64,000 bases of DNA, from assembly GCA_040879025.1 (NCBI GenBank), contig JBBDLF010000036.1, forward strand, positions 1 through 64,000. The letters are read 5' to 3'. Position 1 is the first letter of the stretch; each line of letters starts with the position of its first letter. A program made the position numbers and the translations under genes. The notes below the pieces were generated by a model. It ran no database searches, was not told the origin of the DNA, and worked only from the letters and a program-made list of their open reading frames with translations. This document shows, in pieces, positions 26,940 through 36,029 of this stretch. Source of the stretch: JBBDLF01 sp040879025. Lineage in GTDB: Bacteria > Pseudomonadota > Gammaproteobacteria > Pseudomonadales > Pseudohongiellaceae.

Positions 26940-27713
26940 ATGCTCGTTATTCCCGCCATTGACCTGAAGGATGGTCAGTGCGTTCGCCTGAAGCAGGGCC
27001 GCATGGACGACTCTACTGTTTTCTCCGATGATCCGGTCAACATGGCCGGTCACTGGCGCGAGCAGGGAGCGCGCCGCCTGCATCTGGTGGACCTCAATGG
27101 CGCGTTTGCCGGTACCCCGGTAAACGGCGCGATCGTCAAGTCGATTGCCGCGGCTTTTCCTGACCTTCCGTTACAGATTGGCGGAGGAATACGCGACCTC
27201 GAAACTATAGAACAATATCTCTCAGCCGGTGTCAGCTACGTGATTATCGGCACTGCGGCAGTGAAAAATCCGGAGCTTGTGCGCCATGCCTGTGAGCGTT
27301 TTCCCGGCACCATTATCGTCGGCCTGGATGCCAGGGACGGCAAGGTAGCCACCGACGGCTGGGCTGAAGTGTCCGATGTTGACGCCGTTGCTCTGGCGGA
27401 AAAACTTTCCGGCTATGGCGTCACCGCGATCGTCTATACCGACATCGCGCGCGACGGCATGATGCAAGGTGTCAATATCGACGCCACGGTCAAGCTGGCT
27501 GAAACCTCGGTGATTCCCGTCATCGCTTCGGGCGGCATCAGCACGCTGGATGATATCAGCGGTCTGCAACGTGTGAGCCGGACCCGCACTGGAGCCGGTA
27601 TCATCGGCGCCATTACCGGCAGGGCAATCTACGAGGGCACTTTGGATCTGCGGGCGGCCCAGAAGCTTTGTGATGCCGGTGAGGCCAATATCGAAAGTTA
27701 TACGCGCAACTGA
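26940..27713 (+). CDS. hisA: Phosphoribosylformimino-AICAR-P isomerase HisA
   Basis: 257 residues, a TIM barrel with the catalytic Asp in IPAIDLKDG, phosphate sites LQIGGGIRD and VIASGGIS, and the second acidic residue in VYTDIARDGM. It starts three bases after hisH. One unusual stretch, LQRVSRTRTGAGIIG near the end, replaces the shorter link found in many HisA proteins. It carries out the Amadori step of the pathway. Confidence 0.96.
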   Translation: MLVIPAIDLKDGQCVRLKQGRMDDSTVFSDDPVNMAGHWREQGARRLHLVDLNGAFAGTPVNGAIVKSIAAAFPDLPLQIGGGIRDLETIEQYLSAGVSYVIIGTAAVKNPELVRHACERFPGTIIVGLDARDGKVATDGWAEVSDVDAVALAEKLSGYGVTAIVYTDIARDGMMQGVNIDATVKLAETSVIPVIASGGISTLDDISGLQRVSRTRTGAGIIGAITGRAIYEGTLDLRAAQKLCDAGEANIESYTRN

Positions 27714-27726
27714 CCGGAAGAGAGTT

Positions 27727-28500
27727 ATGGCACTGGCAAAACGTATCATTCCCTGTCTTGATTGTGACAAGGGGCGGGTCGTCAAGGGCGTTAAATTCGT
27801 CGAAATCCGCGACGCCGGCGATCCGGTGGAAATCGCCAAACGTTACAGCGAAGCCGGCGCTGATGAAATTACTTTTCTCGACATTACCGCGAGCCATGAA
27901 GGCCGTGAAACCACGGTGCAGACAGTGAAAGCCATCGCCGGCCAGGTGTTTATTCCTCTCACTGTGGGCGGTGGTATCCGTAAAATGGAGGATATCCGCA
28001 CCATGCTGAATGCCGGGGCGGAAAAAGTCGCGATCAATACGGCCGCGGTAACCACACCCGAGTTCGTTCGGGAAGCGGCTGAACGATTTGGCTCCCAGTG
28101 CATTGTCGTGGCACTGGACGCCAAGCGCGTCAGCGCCGACGGGGAGCCACTGCGGTGGGAAATATTCACGCATGGTGGTCGCCGTCCCACAGGACTCGAT
28201 GCCATCGAGTGGGCGAAACGCATGGTGACATACGGGGCGGGAGAAATACTCCTGACCAGTATGGATCGTGACGGCACCAGGTCGGGGTTCGACAACGACC
28301 TGACCCGCGCGGTCAGCGAGGCGGTCACTGTGCCGGTTATTGCATCCGGTGGTGTAGGCAATCTGCAACACCTGGTGGATGGTGTTGTTCAGGGCAAGGC
28401 CGATGCGGTACTGGCGGCGAGTATTTTTCACTTCGGTGAATTCACTATCGAACAGGCCAAAAAATACATGGCGGACCAGGGCATAATCATGCGTCTGTGA
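27727..28500 (+). CDS. hisF: Imidazole glycerol phosphate synthase cyclase subunit HisF
   Basis: 257 residues from ATG 27727. A longer frame to 27670 overlaps hisA and is not used. The TIM barrel has the catalytic Asp in IPCLDCDKGRVVKGV, the phosphate sites TVGGGIRKMEDI and VIASGGVGN, and the second catalytic Asp region LTSMDRDGT. It works with HisH to make imidazole glycerol phosphate and AICAR. It is the last gene of the cluster and is convergent with ctpA. Confidence 0.96.
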   Translation: MALAKRIIPCLDCDKGRVVKGVKFVEIRDAGDPVEIAKRYSEAGADEITFLDITASHEGRETTVQTVKAIAGQVFIPLTVGGGIRKMEDIRTMLNAGAEKVAINTAAVTTPEFVREAAERFGSQCIVVALDAKRVSADGEPLRWEIFTHGGRRPTGLDAIEWAKRMVTYGAGEILLTSMDRDGTRSGFDNDLTRAVSEAVTVPVIASGGVGNLQHLVDGVVQGKADAVLAASIFHFGEFTIEQAKKYMADQGIIMRL

Positions 28501-28566
28501 GTCACCCGCGCGACACTTTCTCAGGAATGAGTGCGGGGGCGGAAGAGGGGGTGAAGCAAAGCGGAG

Positions 28567-29916
28567 TTACATCCGCTTCATTCCACTGAGTGTGTTGAAC
28601 CCTTTAAGCAAATTCAATGCTTCATTCAACGGGTAATCACTCACGAGCACTTCTTCAGCGCTGGTCGAGGCCTGTCTGGCGACATCGGCGTCGGTGGCCT
28701 CACTGCCGTCCCCGTTTTCCAGATGGCCCGCGAGGTCCGCTTCCGAATACATGCCTATCCGCGCATTGCGACGGGTGACCAAGGCTTCATCCACGACGAT
28801 GTCGGGAATAATGCCCTGGGCCTGGATCGAGCGACCGCCGGGCGTGAAGTACAGCGAGGTCGTGAGCTTGATGGCGCGTTCCTCGCTCAGCGGCAACACG
28901 GTCTGAACGGAACCCTTGCCAAAACTGCGGCGTCCCATCACCACGGCGCGGCCGTGGTCCTGCAACGCCCCGGCGACGATTTCCGACGCGGAGGCTGAAC
29001 CTTCATTGATCAATACCACCAGCGGGATGTCTCCGGCGGGCGTGTTGCTTGTCGCTTCGAACTCCAGGTCCGCTTCAGTGAGGCGACCCTTGGTATAGAC
29101 GATTCTGCCTTCGGAAATGAAAGCGTCAACCACGCCCACGGACGCCTGCAACACGCCGCCCGGATTATTGCGCAGGTCCAGTACGATGCCTTTCAACTCG
29201 TCGCCGTTTTCCTCGCGCAGGCTTTCGATTGCCTCAACCAGTTCGTCGCCGGTGTTCACCCGGAACTGGGCCAGGCGGATGTAGGCATAACCGGGTTCCA
29301 ACAGCCGCTGACGTACACTGGCGACGGCGATCACCTCGCGGGTAATGGTGAGATCGAACGGTTCGGGTTCATTTTCCCGCACGATCGTGATGGTGACGTC
29401 GGTACCGGGTTCGCCGCGCATCATCTGGGCTGCTTCTTCCGGCAACATCTGTTGCAGGGGTTTGTGATCTATCTGGATAATCAAATCGCCCGGCTGAATT
29501 CCCGCCCGGGCAGCCGGCGTATCATCAATGGGGCTGATTACCCGGATATAGCCATTTTCCTGCCCCACTTCGACGCCCAGCCCGCCAAACTCACCCGTTG
29601 TGGTTTCCTGCAGATTTTCGTAGTCGCTGGTGTCCAGGTAGGACGAATGCGGGTCCAGACCCGATAACATGCCGCGAATAGCGTGCTCCAGGAGGGTTTT
29701 ATCATCAATATCTTCCACATAGGACATGCGGATGCGGTCCAGTGCTTCAGTGAACATGCGCACCTCATCCAGGGGGAGCTGACCTGTGGGCCGTGTGGTT
29801 TCCGACAATTGTGCCGGCTGCTGTGCCACAGCCGGAAAGGCCAACAGAATCAACAGCATCAGCGTCGGCATAAAGACCGCGGCATGCGTTGTTGGCTTGA
29901 AGCTAAGACGTCTCAT
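28567..29916 (-). CDS. ctpA: Carboxy-terminal processing protease CtpA (S41)
   Basis: About 449 residues from ATG 29916 (AGGAACC upstream). The signal peptide ends in AFPAVAQQ. A PDZ domain (GLGVEVGQENGYIRVISPID) is followed by the S41 protease core, with the nucleophile Ser in INEGSASASEIVAG and the general-base Lys in RRSFGKGSVQTV. It trims periplasmic substrates, including peptidoglycan hydrolases in Pseudomonas. It sits next to envC, a hydrolase activator, which fits a shared envelope role. Confidence 0.94.
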   Translation of the reverse strand: MRRLSFKPTTHAAVFMPTLMLLILLAFPAVAQQPAQLSETTRPTGQLPLDEVRMFTEALDRIRMSYVEDIDDKTLLEHAIRGMLSGLDPHSSYLDTSDYENLQETTTGEFGGLGVEVGQENGYIRVISPIDDTPAARAGIQPGDLIIQIDHKPLQQMLPEEAAQMMRGEPGTDVTITIVRENEPEPFDLTITREVIAVASVRQRLLEPGYAYIRLAQFRVNTGDELVEAIESLREENGDELKGIVLDLRNNPGGVLQASVGVVDAFISEGRIVYTKGRLTEADLEFEATSNTPAGDIPLVVLINEGSASASEIVAGALQDHGRAVVMGRRSFGKGSVQTVLPLSEERAIKLTTSLYFTPGGRSIQAQGIIPDIVVDEALVTRRNARIGMYSEADLAGHLENGDGSEATDADVARQASTSAEEVLVSDYPLNEALNLLKGFNTLSGMKRM

Positions 29917-30071
29917 AATCGGTTCCTGAAAGTGCTTGATCATGGGTGGCGCAAAGGCGGTCCATTGGGGTCCGCAGTATCCGCAGGTGAGACTCTGCAA
30001 CTTATCCAGACCGGTTGCGTGGCAATAGTTGTTTACTCATTCTAACGCGGGGAACAGCCACTGTAACCCTG

Positions 30072-31262
30072 TCAATTCCGGGATTGCAGCCAGCCCGCCG
30101 GATTGATCGCCTGCCCCTGTTGCCGTATTTCAAAATAGACGCCGGTTTCAGGCACGCCGCCGCTATTGCCTGCCCCGGCGATCACCTCACCGAGGCTAAC
30201 CTGGCTTCCCGCCTCCACCTGGAGTGATTCGTTGTTTCCGTACAGGCTCATATAACCGTCACCGTGATCCACCACCACCAGCAATCCCGTGCCCCGCAGC
30301 CAGTCGGCGAAGACGACCCGACCGCCGTGAACGGCCCGTATCGGACTGCCTCCGGGCGCGGTGATAAAAAGCCCGTTGCGACGCAGGCTGCCGTCGCCGT
30401 AGGTGTCCCCGAACCGGCTGTGAACCGCCCCGTCCACCGGCCACGGCAGTTGTCCCCTGGATTCGGCGAAAGCGCCGGGTTTCGGCAGGGCCGGCAACTC
30501 TTCAATAGCCCGCTGTATCTGATCGAGCAACTCGTCCAGCTGTTGCCTTTGTGCGACAAGACTGGACAGTTCCCCGCCGCGCTCGCTGATGGATGCATTC
30601 AGGGCCAGAAGCGCCCGGCGCCGTTCATCGCGCAGCAGATCAAGTTCCTGTAGTTGCGATTCCAGATCTTGCCGTTCCTGCTCCAGATTTTCGGTCCGCG
30701 CCGCAAGCTCCAGTCTGACGCTATCGATTTGCGCCAGGGTGGCCACATAGACTGCGAGTTGTCGAAGGCGTGACTGGCTGAAGTAATCGTAGTAACGCAA
30801 CATCCGGGCGGCAAGCTCCGGGTTTTCCTGATTCAGCAGCACCTTCAGGTAGCTGTCACGACCGCTCATATAAGCGGACCGCAGGGCGGCATTGACCTGA
30901 CCCAGTTGTTCGCGTTGCAACCGGTCCAGCCTGCCCCGCTCGGCACTCAACCGTGCCAGTTCGCTTTCACCCGCGCTTACCGCCGCGCGACTGGTGGTAA
31001 CCGCGGCGGACAGATCGCTCATCTGCTGTTCTGTTTCCCGCAACCGGGTTTCAAACTGATCGCGGTCGGCGGCAGCGTCTTCCAACCATCGTTCTATGTC
31101 GGCGATGGCGGCGGTAACCCGAGCCAGTTCCTCCCTGGTCTGCGTCACTGATGCGGCCGATTCAGCCGCGAAGGCGGGTGGCGGCAGGGCATGCGCCAGC
31201 AGCGCATACGCCAGCAGGGCGCAAGTGTGAACAGAACGGGGGTGAAGATTAATTGCTGGCAC
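30072..31262 (-). CDS. envC: EnvC-type murein hydrolase activator (LytM domain)
   Basis: 396 residues. GTG at 31262 overlaps the gpmI end by 14 bases. A signal peptide is followed by a long coiled coil (about residues 40-250) and a C-terminal M23/LytM domain (FITAPGGSPIRAVHGGRVVF, then VDHGDGYMSLYGNNE). The metal ligands of active M23 enzymes are degenerate, as expected for EnvC, which activates amidases at the division site rather than cutting peptidoglycan itself. Confidence 0.92.
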   Translation of the reverse strand: MPAINLHPRSVHTCALLAYALLAHALPPPAFAAESAASVTQTREELARVTAAIADIERWLEDAAADRDQFETRLRETEQQMSDLSAAVTTSRAAVSAGESELARLSAERGRLDRLQREQLGQVNAALRSAYMSGRDSYLKVLLNQENPELAARMLRYYDYFSQSRLRQLAVYVATLAQIDSVRLELAARTENLEQERQDLESQLQELDLLRDERRRALLALNASISERGGELSSLVAQRQQLDELLDQIQRAIEELPALPKPGAFAESRGQLPWPVDGAVHSRFGDTYGDGSLRRNGLFITAPGGSPIRAVHGGRVVFADWLRGTGLLVVVDHGDGYMSLYGNNESLQVEAGSQVSLGEVIAGAGNSGGVPETGVYFEIRQQGQAINPAGWLQSRN

Positions 31263-32847
31263 GCTGTTGACTATTGCCGGCCGGCAGCAACAGGGAGCGA
31301 CCGGTCATTTCCGCGGGCAGGGGTAGTTTCATCAGTTCCAGCAGCGTGGGCGCGATATCCGCCAGGCTGCCGTCGCCCGCCAGATCGCAGGCCACCGGAC
31401 CCACATACACCAGAGGCACCGGACCGCTGGTGTGAGAGGTCAGCGGTTGACCTGAACTTTCATCCATCATCTGTTCCACGTTACCGTGATCGGCCGTCAC
31501 CAGCATCTGACCGTCCGTTTCCCGCAGCGCGGCGACCAGTCTGCCCACACACTGGTCCACGGCTTCCACCGCCTTGACCGAGGCGTCAAAATCGCCGGTA
31601 TGGCCGACCATATCACCGTTGGCATAGTTGCAGATTATGGCGTCAAACCGCCCCGACATGATGGCATCCACCAGTTTATCAGTGACTTCCGGCGCGCTCA
31701 TTTCGGGTTTCAGGTCGTAGGTTTTCACCTGGGGTGATGGCACCAGAATGCGCTCTTCATTCCTGAAGGGTTCCTCACGTCCCCCATTGAAGAAAAAGGT
31801 AACGTGGGCATATTTTTCCGTCTCCGCTATGCGCAACTGCGTTTTACCCTGATTGGCCACATACTCGCCGAACACATTGGGCAATGGTTGGGGCGGATAG
31901 GCGCAGGAGGCATCAATGTCGGCGGCATATTCCGTCAGCGTCACAAAATCCGCCAGTCCGGGCTGCCGGTTGCGGACAAAGTGTGAAAACTCCGACTCGA
32001 CAAACGCACGGGTCAGTTGCCGAGCACGGTCCGCGCGAAAGTTCATGAACACCACCGCATCACCCTCCTCAATACAGACTGGTTCCTGAAGGGCGTCGGC
32101 GATGACCGTGGCCGCCACGAATTCGTCGTCCTCATCCCGCGCGTAGGCCGCCTGTAATGCCTCGGTGACATTGGCAAACCGATGTTCAGCCTTGCCTTCG
32201 GTCAGCAACTCATAAGCCTGTTGCGTTCTGTCCCAGCGATTGTCGCGGTCCATCGCGTAAAAGCGGCCGACGAGGGAAGCCACCCGGCCGCATCCGGCTT
32301 CAAGCAGTTGCTTTTCCGCAGCCTGCAGTGAGGCCAGCGCGCTGCGTGGCGGTGTATCACGTCCGTCCAGAAATGCATGGATGAAAATTTTTGTAGCGCC
32401 CTGGCGACGCGACAATTCGACCATGGCGGCAATGTGCCGCTCATGGCTGTGAATTCCGCCGGGAGACAGTAACCCGAAGATATGCACGGCACGGTCCGCT
32501 GACACTGCTTTTTTCACCGCCTGACACAGCGCTGGATTTTGGTGGAAATCGCCGTCCTCTATGGATTTGTCGATGCGGGTCAGACTTTGATGGACCACCC
32601 TGCCGGCGCCAAGGTTCATATGACCCACCTCGGAATTTCCCATTTGCCCGGACGGCAGCCCGACCGCCAGGCCGGAGCTGTGAATCAGAGTATGGGGAGC
32701 CTGCTGCCAGAGCTCATCCCATACCGGAGTATCTGCCGCGGCGATCGCGTTGTTGCTGGTTTCCTCCCGATAGCCCCAGCCGTCCAGGATCAATAGTAGT
32801 GTGGCCTTCTTCCCTGTGTTTGCATCGTCTGTTGCGTGTGGTGTCAT
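31249..32847 (-). CDS. gpmI: 2,3-bisphosphoglycerate-independent phosphoglycerate mutase
   Basis: 532 residues with the alkaline-phosphatase-like fold: LLLILDGWGYRE (metal Asp), the phosphoserine site SGQMGNSEVGHMNLGAGR, the substrate site FLDGRDTPPRSA and the metal site NYANGDMVGHTGD, then TADHGNVEQM. It interconverts 3- and 2-phosphoglycerate using manganese. It is divergent from the rhodanese gene, with a 51-bp palindrome in between. Confidence 0.97.
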   Translation of the reverse strand: MTPHATDDANTGKKATLLLILDGWGYREETSNNAIAAADTPVWDELWQQAPHTLIHSSGLAVGLPSGQMGNSEVGHMNLGAGRVVHQSLTRIDKSIEDGDFHQNPALCQAVKKAVSADRAVHIFGLLSPGGIHSHERHIAAMVELSRRQGATKIFIHAFLDGRDTPPRSALASLQAAEKQLLEAGCGRVASLVGRFYAMDRDNRWDRTQQAYELLTEGKAEHRFANVTEALQAAYARDEDDEFVAATVIADALQEPVCIEEGDAVVFMNFRADRARQLTRAFVESEFSHFVRNRQPGLADFVTLTEYAADIDASCAYPPQPLPNVFGEYVANQGKTQLRIAETEKYAHVTFFFNGGREEPFRNEERILVPSPQVKTYDLKPEMSAPEVTDKLVDAIMSGRFDAIICNYANGDMVGHTGDFDASVKAVEAVDQCVGRLVAALRETDGQMLVTADHGNVEQMMDESSGQPLTSHTSGPVPLVYVGPVACDLAGDGSLADIAPTLLELMKLPLPAEMTGRSLLLPAGNSQQRASN

Positions 32848-32949
32848 AACGAGGAACTTCCCGGATATTTCGGTTTTGCAGGTTGGTGAACGAGTGAGGC
32901 AACGCCCCGCCCCGCCGTGCTGCGTGTATTATCGCGAAATGCGGCCGCG

Positions 32950-33000
32950 TAAGCGAGGGTCGGTGGCGAATGATTATCATTCGCCACCGACCCTCGCTTA
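32950..33000. repeat. 51-bp perfect palindrome with Fur-box-like centre
   Basis: Two 25-base arms (32950-32974 and 32976-33000) are exact inverted copies around a single central T. The middle 19 bases, GCGAATGATTATCATTCGC, agree with the 19-bp Fur consensus at 14 positions. It lies between divergent gpmI (start 32847) and the rhodanese gene (start 33089), so it is not a terminator between convergent genes. It may be an operator, a mobile repeat or an assembly fold-back. Confidence 0.85.
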
Positions 33001-33088
33001 GAACTTCTTTACGTTCGACGGGCCGTGTATACTGCACCCCTTTTTTCAGACTTCAACTTACCGGACCGGGTATTCACAGCGCTCGGGA

Positions 33089-33547
33089 ATGACCGGACAG
33101 ATTCGCAAGCTTATGTTGCAATTCGTTGAATTTATTGGCAATCACTGGATCCTCGCCACACTCTGGTTATTGATCCTGGCCGCCATAATCCTGCACGCCA
33201 AGCGTACGTCCAGCAAGTCAGTCGCACCGCAACAGGCTGTGATGTTGATCAACCGGGCCGATGGAGTGGTACTTGATGTAAGGGATAAAAAGGAGTTTGA
33301 TAGCGGCCACATCGTGGATTCCATCAATATACCCTTGTCCAAGTTGGCGCAACGTATCAGCGAACTGGACAAGCACAAGGCCAAACCCGTGATCGTCGCC
33401 TGTAAAATGGGGCAACATTCGTCCGAGGCGTGTAAAATTTTGTTGGAAGCCGGATTCACCGAGGCGGTGAGGTTGGCTGGCGGTGTTACCGAGTGGAAGG
33501 CGCAGGGTCTGCCACTTATTCAGAGAGCCGGAAAAACCGGATTATAA
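33089..33547 (+). CDS. YibN-like membrane-anchored rhodanese
   Basis: 152 residues. A single N-terminal membrane helix (WILATLWLLILAAIILHA) is followed by a rhodanese domain with LDVRDKKEFDSGHIVDSINI and an active-site Cys in VACKMGQHS. It probably handles sulfur or acts as a regulatory sulfurtransferase on the cytoplasmic face. It precedes secB by 21 bases. The glutaredoxin gene grxC, often found between these two, is absent. Confidence 0.9.
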   Translation: MTGQIRKLMLQFVEFIGNHWILATLWLLILAAIILHAKRTSSKSVAPQQAVMLINRADGVVLDVRDKKEFDSGHIVDSINIPLSKLAQRISELDKHKAKPVIVACKMGQHSSEACKILLEAGFTEAVRLAGGVTEWKAQGLPLIQRAGKTGL

Positions 33548-33568
33548 AGTAAAGATTAAGGAAGGAAC

Positions 33569-34123
33569 ATGGCAGAGAACGAACAGAACAACGATCAGGC
33601 GGCGGCAGCGCAGGACCAACAGCAGGCGCCTGAAGGCCCCGGCTTTGCGCTGCAGCGCATTTACCTGAAGGACTCCTCCTTCGAATCACCCCGCAGCCCG
33701 GCTTCGTTCCAGGGCAAGTGGTCTCCCAGGGTCACGTTTGATATCAAGACCCGCAGCCAGAAAATCCAGGATGATCTCTATGAGGTGGTGCTGGTTCTGA
33801 CGGTGGAGGCCAAGCAGGACGAAGAGAATGTGGCTTTCCTGGCGGAGGTGCAGCAGGGAGGCCTGTTCGGCGTAAAGGGTTTCAGTAATGAACAACAGGA
33901 GCAGGTTCTGGCCGCGGTTTGCCCTAACATCCTGTTCCCCTACGCGCGTGAAGCCATCGACGGACTGGTAGTCAAGGGCAGTTTCCCTCCGCTGATGCTG
34001 GCGCCGGTCAACTTTGATGCCCTGTACGCCCAACGCAAGCAGCGCGACGCCGAACAGGCGGCCGAGGCCGGCACAAGTGGTAATGGTAATGGTGCATCCG
34101 GCGCGGAAGAGACCAAGGCGTAA
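33569..34123 (+). CDS. secB: Protein-export chaperone SecB
   Basis: 184 residues with the SecB core FALQRIYLKDSSFESP, then QDDLYEVVLVLTVEAK, EVQQGGLFGVKG and NILFPYAREAIDGLVVKG plus FPPLMLAPVNFDALYAQR. AAGGAAGG lies just before ATG 33569. It holds precursor proteins unfolded and passes them to SecA. The Gly/Asn/Ala-rich tail after residue 160 is longer than in E. coli. Confidence 0.96.
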   Translation: MAENEQNNDQAAAAQDQQQAPEGPGFALQRIYLKDSSFESPRSPASFQGKWSPRVTFDIKTRSQKIQDDLYEVVLVLTVEAKQDEENVAFLAEVQQGGLFGVKGFSNEQQEQVLAAVCPNILFPYAREAIDGLVVKGSFPPLMLAPVNFDALYAQRKQRDAEQAAEAGTSGNGNGASGAEETKA

Positions 34124-34139
34124 GCGCGAAGGTTGTGAG

Positions 34140-34168
34140 GACGGGTGGCGCTCATCCGCCCGTCTTGT
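34140..34168. terminator. Hairpin between convergent secB and trmL
   Basis: GACGGGTGG pairs with CCGCCCGTC (9 bp, one G-U) around a seven-base loop. A short T-rich stretch (TTGTCT) follows on the plus strand. Placed 16 bases after secB and 10 before the trmL stop, it could end both transcripts. Confidence 0.6.
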
Positions 34169-34177
34169 CTGGTGCGT

Positions 34178-34642
34178 TCAGTTGCCGTTGATGAAACCCG
34201 ACTGGCGCCACGCTTCATACACCAGTATTGCCGCGGCATTGGAAAGATTCAGGCTGCGGCTGCCGGTTAGCATGGGAATACGAAGTCGCTGCTCCGGCGG
34301 CAGGGCTTCCAGTATCGACGGCGGCAGACCGCGGGTTTCGGGTCCGAACGCCATCGCATCATTTTTCTTGAACCGTACACGGCTGTAACAGTTGCCGCCT
34401 TTGGTGCTGACGGCAAAAATCCTCCGGAAATCGCCTTTCGCAACACATTCCTCCCAGTTTTCATGAACCCGCAGGTCACAGAACTCGCGGTAGTCCAGCC
34501 CCGCGCGTCGCAATTTCTTATCATCCAGTTCAAAGCCAAAAGGTTTCACCAGATGCAGTTTGCAACCGGTGTTCGCCGCCAAACGGATGATATTACCGGT
34601 GTTAGGAGGTATTTCCGGTTGATACAGGATAATGTGGATCAA
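34178..34642 (-). CDS. trmL: tRNA (cytidine/uridine-2'-O-)-methyltransferase TrmL
   Basis: 154 residues of the SPOUT family: IILYQPEIPPNTGNIIRLAA, FGPETRGLPP and the knot motif IPMLTGSRSLNLSNAAAI. It methylates the wobble base of tRNA-Leu. It is convergent with secB and marks the left border of the inserted msh locus. Confidence 0.94.
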   Translation of the reverse strand: MIHIILYQPEIPPNTGNIIRLAANTGCKLHLVKPFGFELDDKKLRRAGLDYREFCDLRVHENWEECVAKGDFRRIFAVSTKGGNCYSRVRFKKNDAMAFGPETRGLPPSILEALPPEQRLRIPMLTGSRSLNLSNAAAILVYEAWRQSGFINGN

Positions 34643-35066
34643 TGAGCGGTCCTGTGACGAACAAAGCGGCGAATGCAGAAGTCAGACGCCATGGGGCGAC
34701 CCACATAATAGCAGTTTTATATTCCAGGCACGTGGGGCGATTGCTGCTTTGAAATCATGCGTTCAAATTTACCCTGCGCGTATTTACCCTGATTTACTCG
34801 CTGTTTCCATCCGTATTTTCCCTTCAGCTTGAGGGAGTTGGCAAACGCACCGCATTGACGGGGCATACTTACCCTAATTTGTCCCGGTAAATCCCCGTTT
34901 TCATTATAGAATTTAGTGGCTTAAACGATACTTTTATCAGGCTGCGGGTAACAGGCAGCGTATACCTGTGCTCGAAGTTTTTGTTTTCAGATAACAAGAT
35001 GACGTGTCAGACACGCCTGACTGTGATGCTGACTAACCAATTTATTGACGTAATTCCGGACAACAC
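34643..35066. other. Intergenic region upstream of the msh operon
   Basis: About 420 bases between divergent trmL and mshI. ATTTACCCTG occurs at 34767 and 34782, with a variant ACTTACCCTA at 34867. An AT-rich stretch with TATAGAAT near 34908 may hold the -10 of the msh promoter, although the -35 is unclear. No gene is seen. Confidence 0.45.
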
Positions 35067-36029
35067 GTGCAACTTTTCAGAAAAAAGGCCAAATCGATTG
35101 GACTGACGGGGGTGACCACCGGCCCGTCGTTCGTGGCGATTGCGCACGTAGTCAATGCCAGTGACAAACCGAAACTCACTCACTGCGAACGCGTGAACCT
35201 GCAACCGAAACAGTCCGCCGCAGAGGTATTGACCAGGCTGGTCGACGATCTCGGACTGGCAGGTTCAGCCTGTAACTATGTCCTGGGCGCCGGAGATTAC
35301 AACCTCCATCTGATGGAAACACCCCAGGTTGAGGCGCATGAAATGCGCTCCGCGTTGCGTTGGAAGCTCAAAGACCTGCTTGATATGAAGGTCGACGCCG
35401 CTGCACTGGAACTGTTTCACGTTCCCGACGATGCCTACCGCGGACGAACCGACATGACTTATGTGGTAGCCACGGCCAAGTCGCGTATTCGCAAAATAGT
35501 CGAGATGACCACCGACAGTGGCCTTGATCTGGCTGTAATTGACATTCCAGAACTGGTTATGAAAAACCTTTCGGACTATTTTCTCGACGACGAACACGGT
35601 CTGGCATTCATTGATTTGCGAACGACCGGCAGCACCCTGAACCTGACCCGCGGCGGCGATCTGTACCTGACCCGCCGCATCAGCACGCAACTGGATCCTG
35701 GCGTGATGCAGTCACCGGAATGGGAATCAATTCGTGACCGACTGGTTCTGGAAATCCAGCGATCACTGGACTATTACGAAAGCCAGATGGGCCAGCCGCA
35801 GATCGCCCAGGTGGTTATTGCGCCCCGCGTTTCTGACGCATCGGCCATTGCCTCGGTGCTCGACAATTCCCTCAATGCCAGGGTCCGGGCGATGGATATC
35901 GCAGAAAAACTGGACAGTGAGCCGGCACTTACCATGGAATTGCAACAAACCTGCATGAGTGTCATCGGTGCCGCATTGCGCAATTCAGTTCCGGCCGATG
36001 CCGGGAACGCAGAGGCGGAAGCGGCATGA
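35067..36029 (+). CDS. mshI: MSHA pilus biogenesis protein MshI (PilM-like)
   Basis: 320 residues from GTG 35067. The actin-like fold of MshI/PilM is suggested by AIAHVVNASDKPKL, the MRSALRWKLKDLLDM segment and LAFIDLRTTGSTLNL, followed by LVLEIQRSLDYYESQ. It should sit on the cytoplasmic side of the pilus assembly platform. It opens the msh assembly operon and its stop overlaps the next start (ATGA). MshH, often the first gene in Vibrio loci, is not present. Confidence 0.88.
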   Translation: MQLFRKKAKSIGLTGVTTGPSFVAIAHVVNASDKPKLTHCERVNLQPKQSAAEVLTRLVDDLGLAGSACNYVLGAGDYNLHLMETPQVEAHEMRSALRWKLKDLLDMKVDAAALELFHVPDDAYRGRTDMTYVVATAKSRIRKIVEMTTDSGLDLAVIDIPELVMKNLSDYFLDDEHGLAFIDLRTTGSTLNLTRGGDLYLTRRISTQLDPGVMQSPEWESIRDRLVLEIQRSLDYYESQMGQPQIAQVVIAPRVSDASAIASVLDNSLNARVRAMDIAEKLDSEPALTMELQQTCMSVIGAALRNSVPADAGNAEAEAA

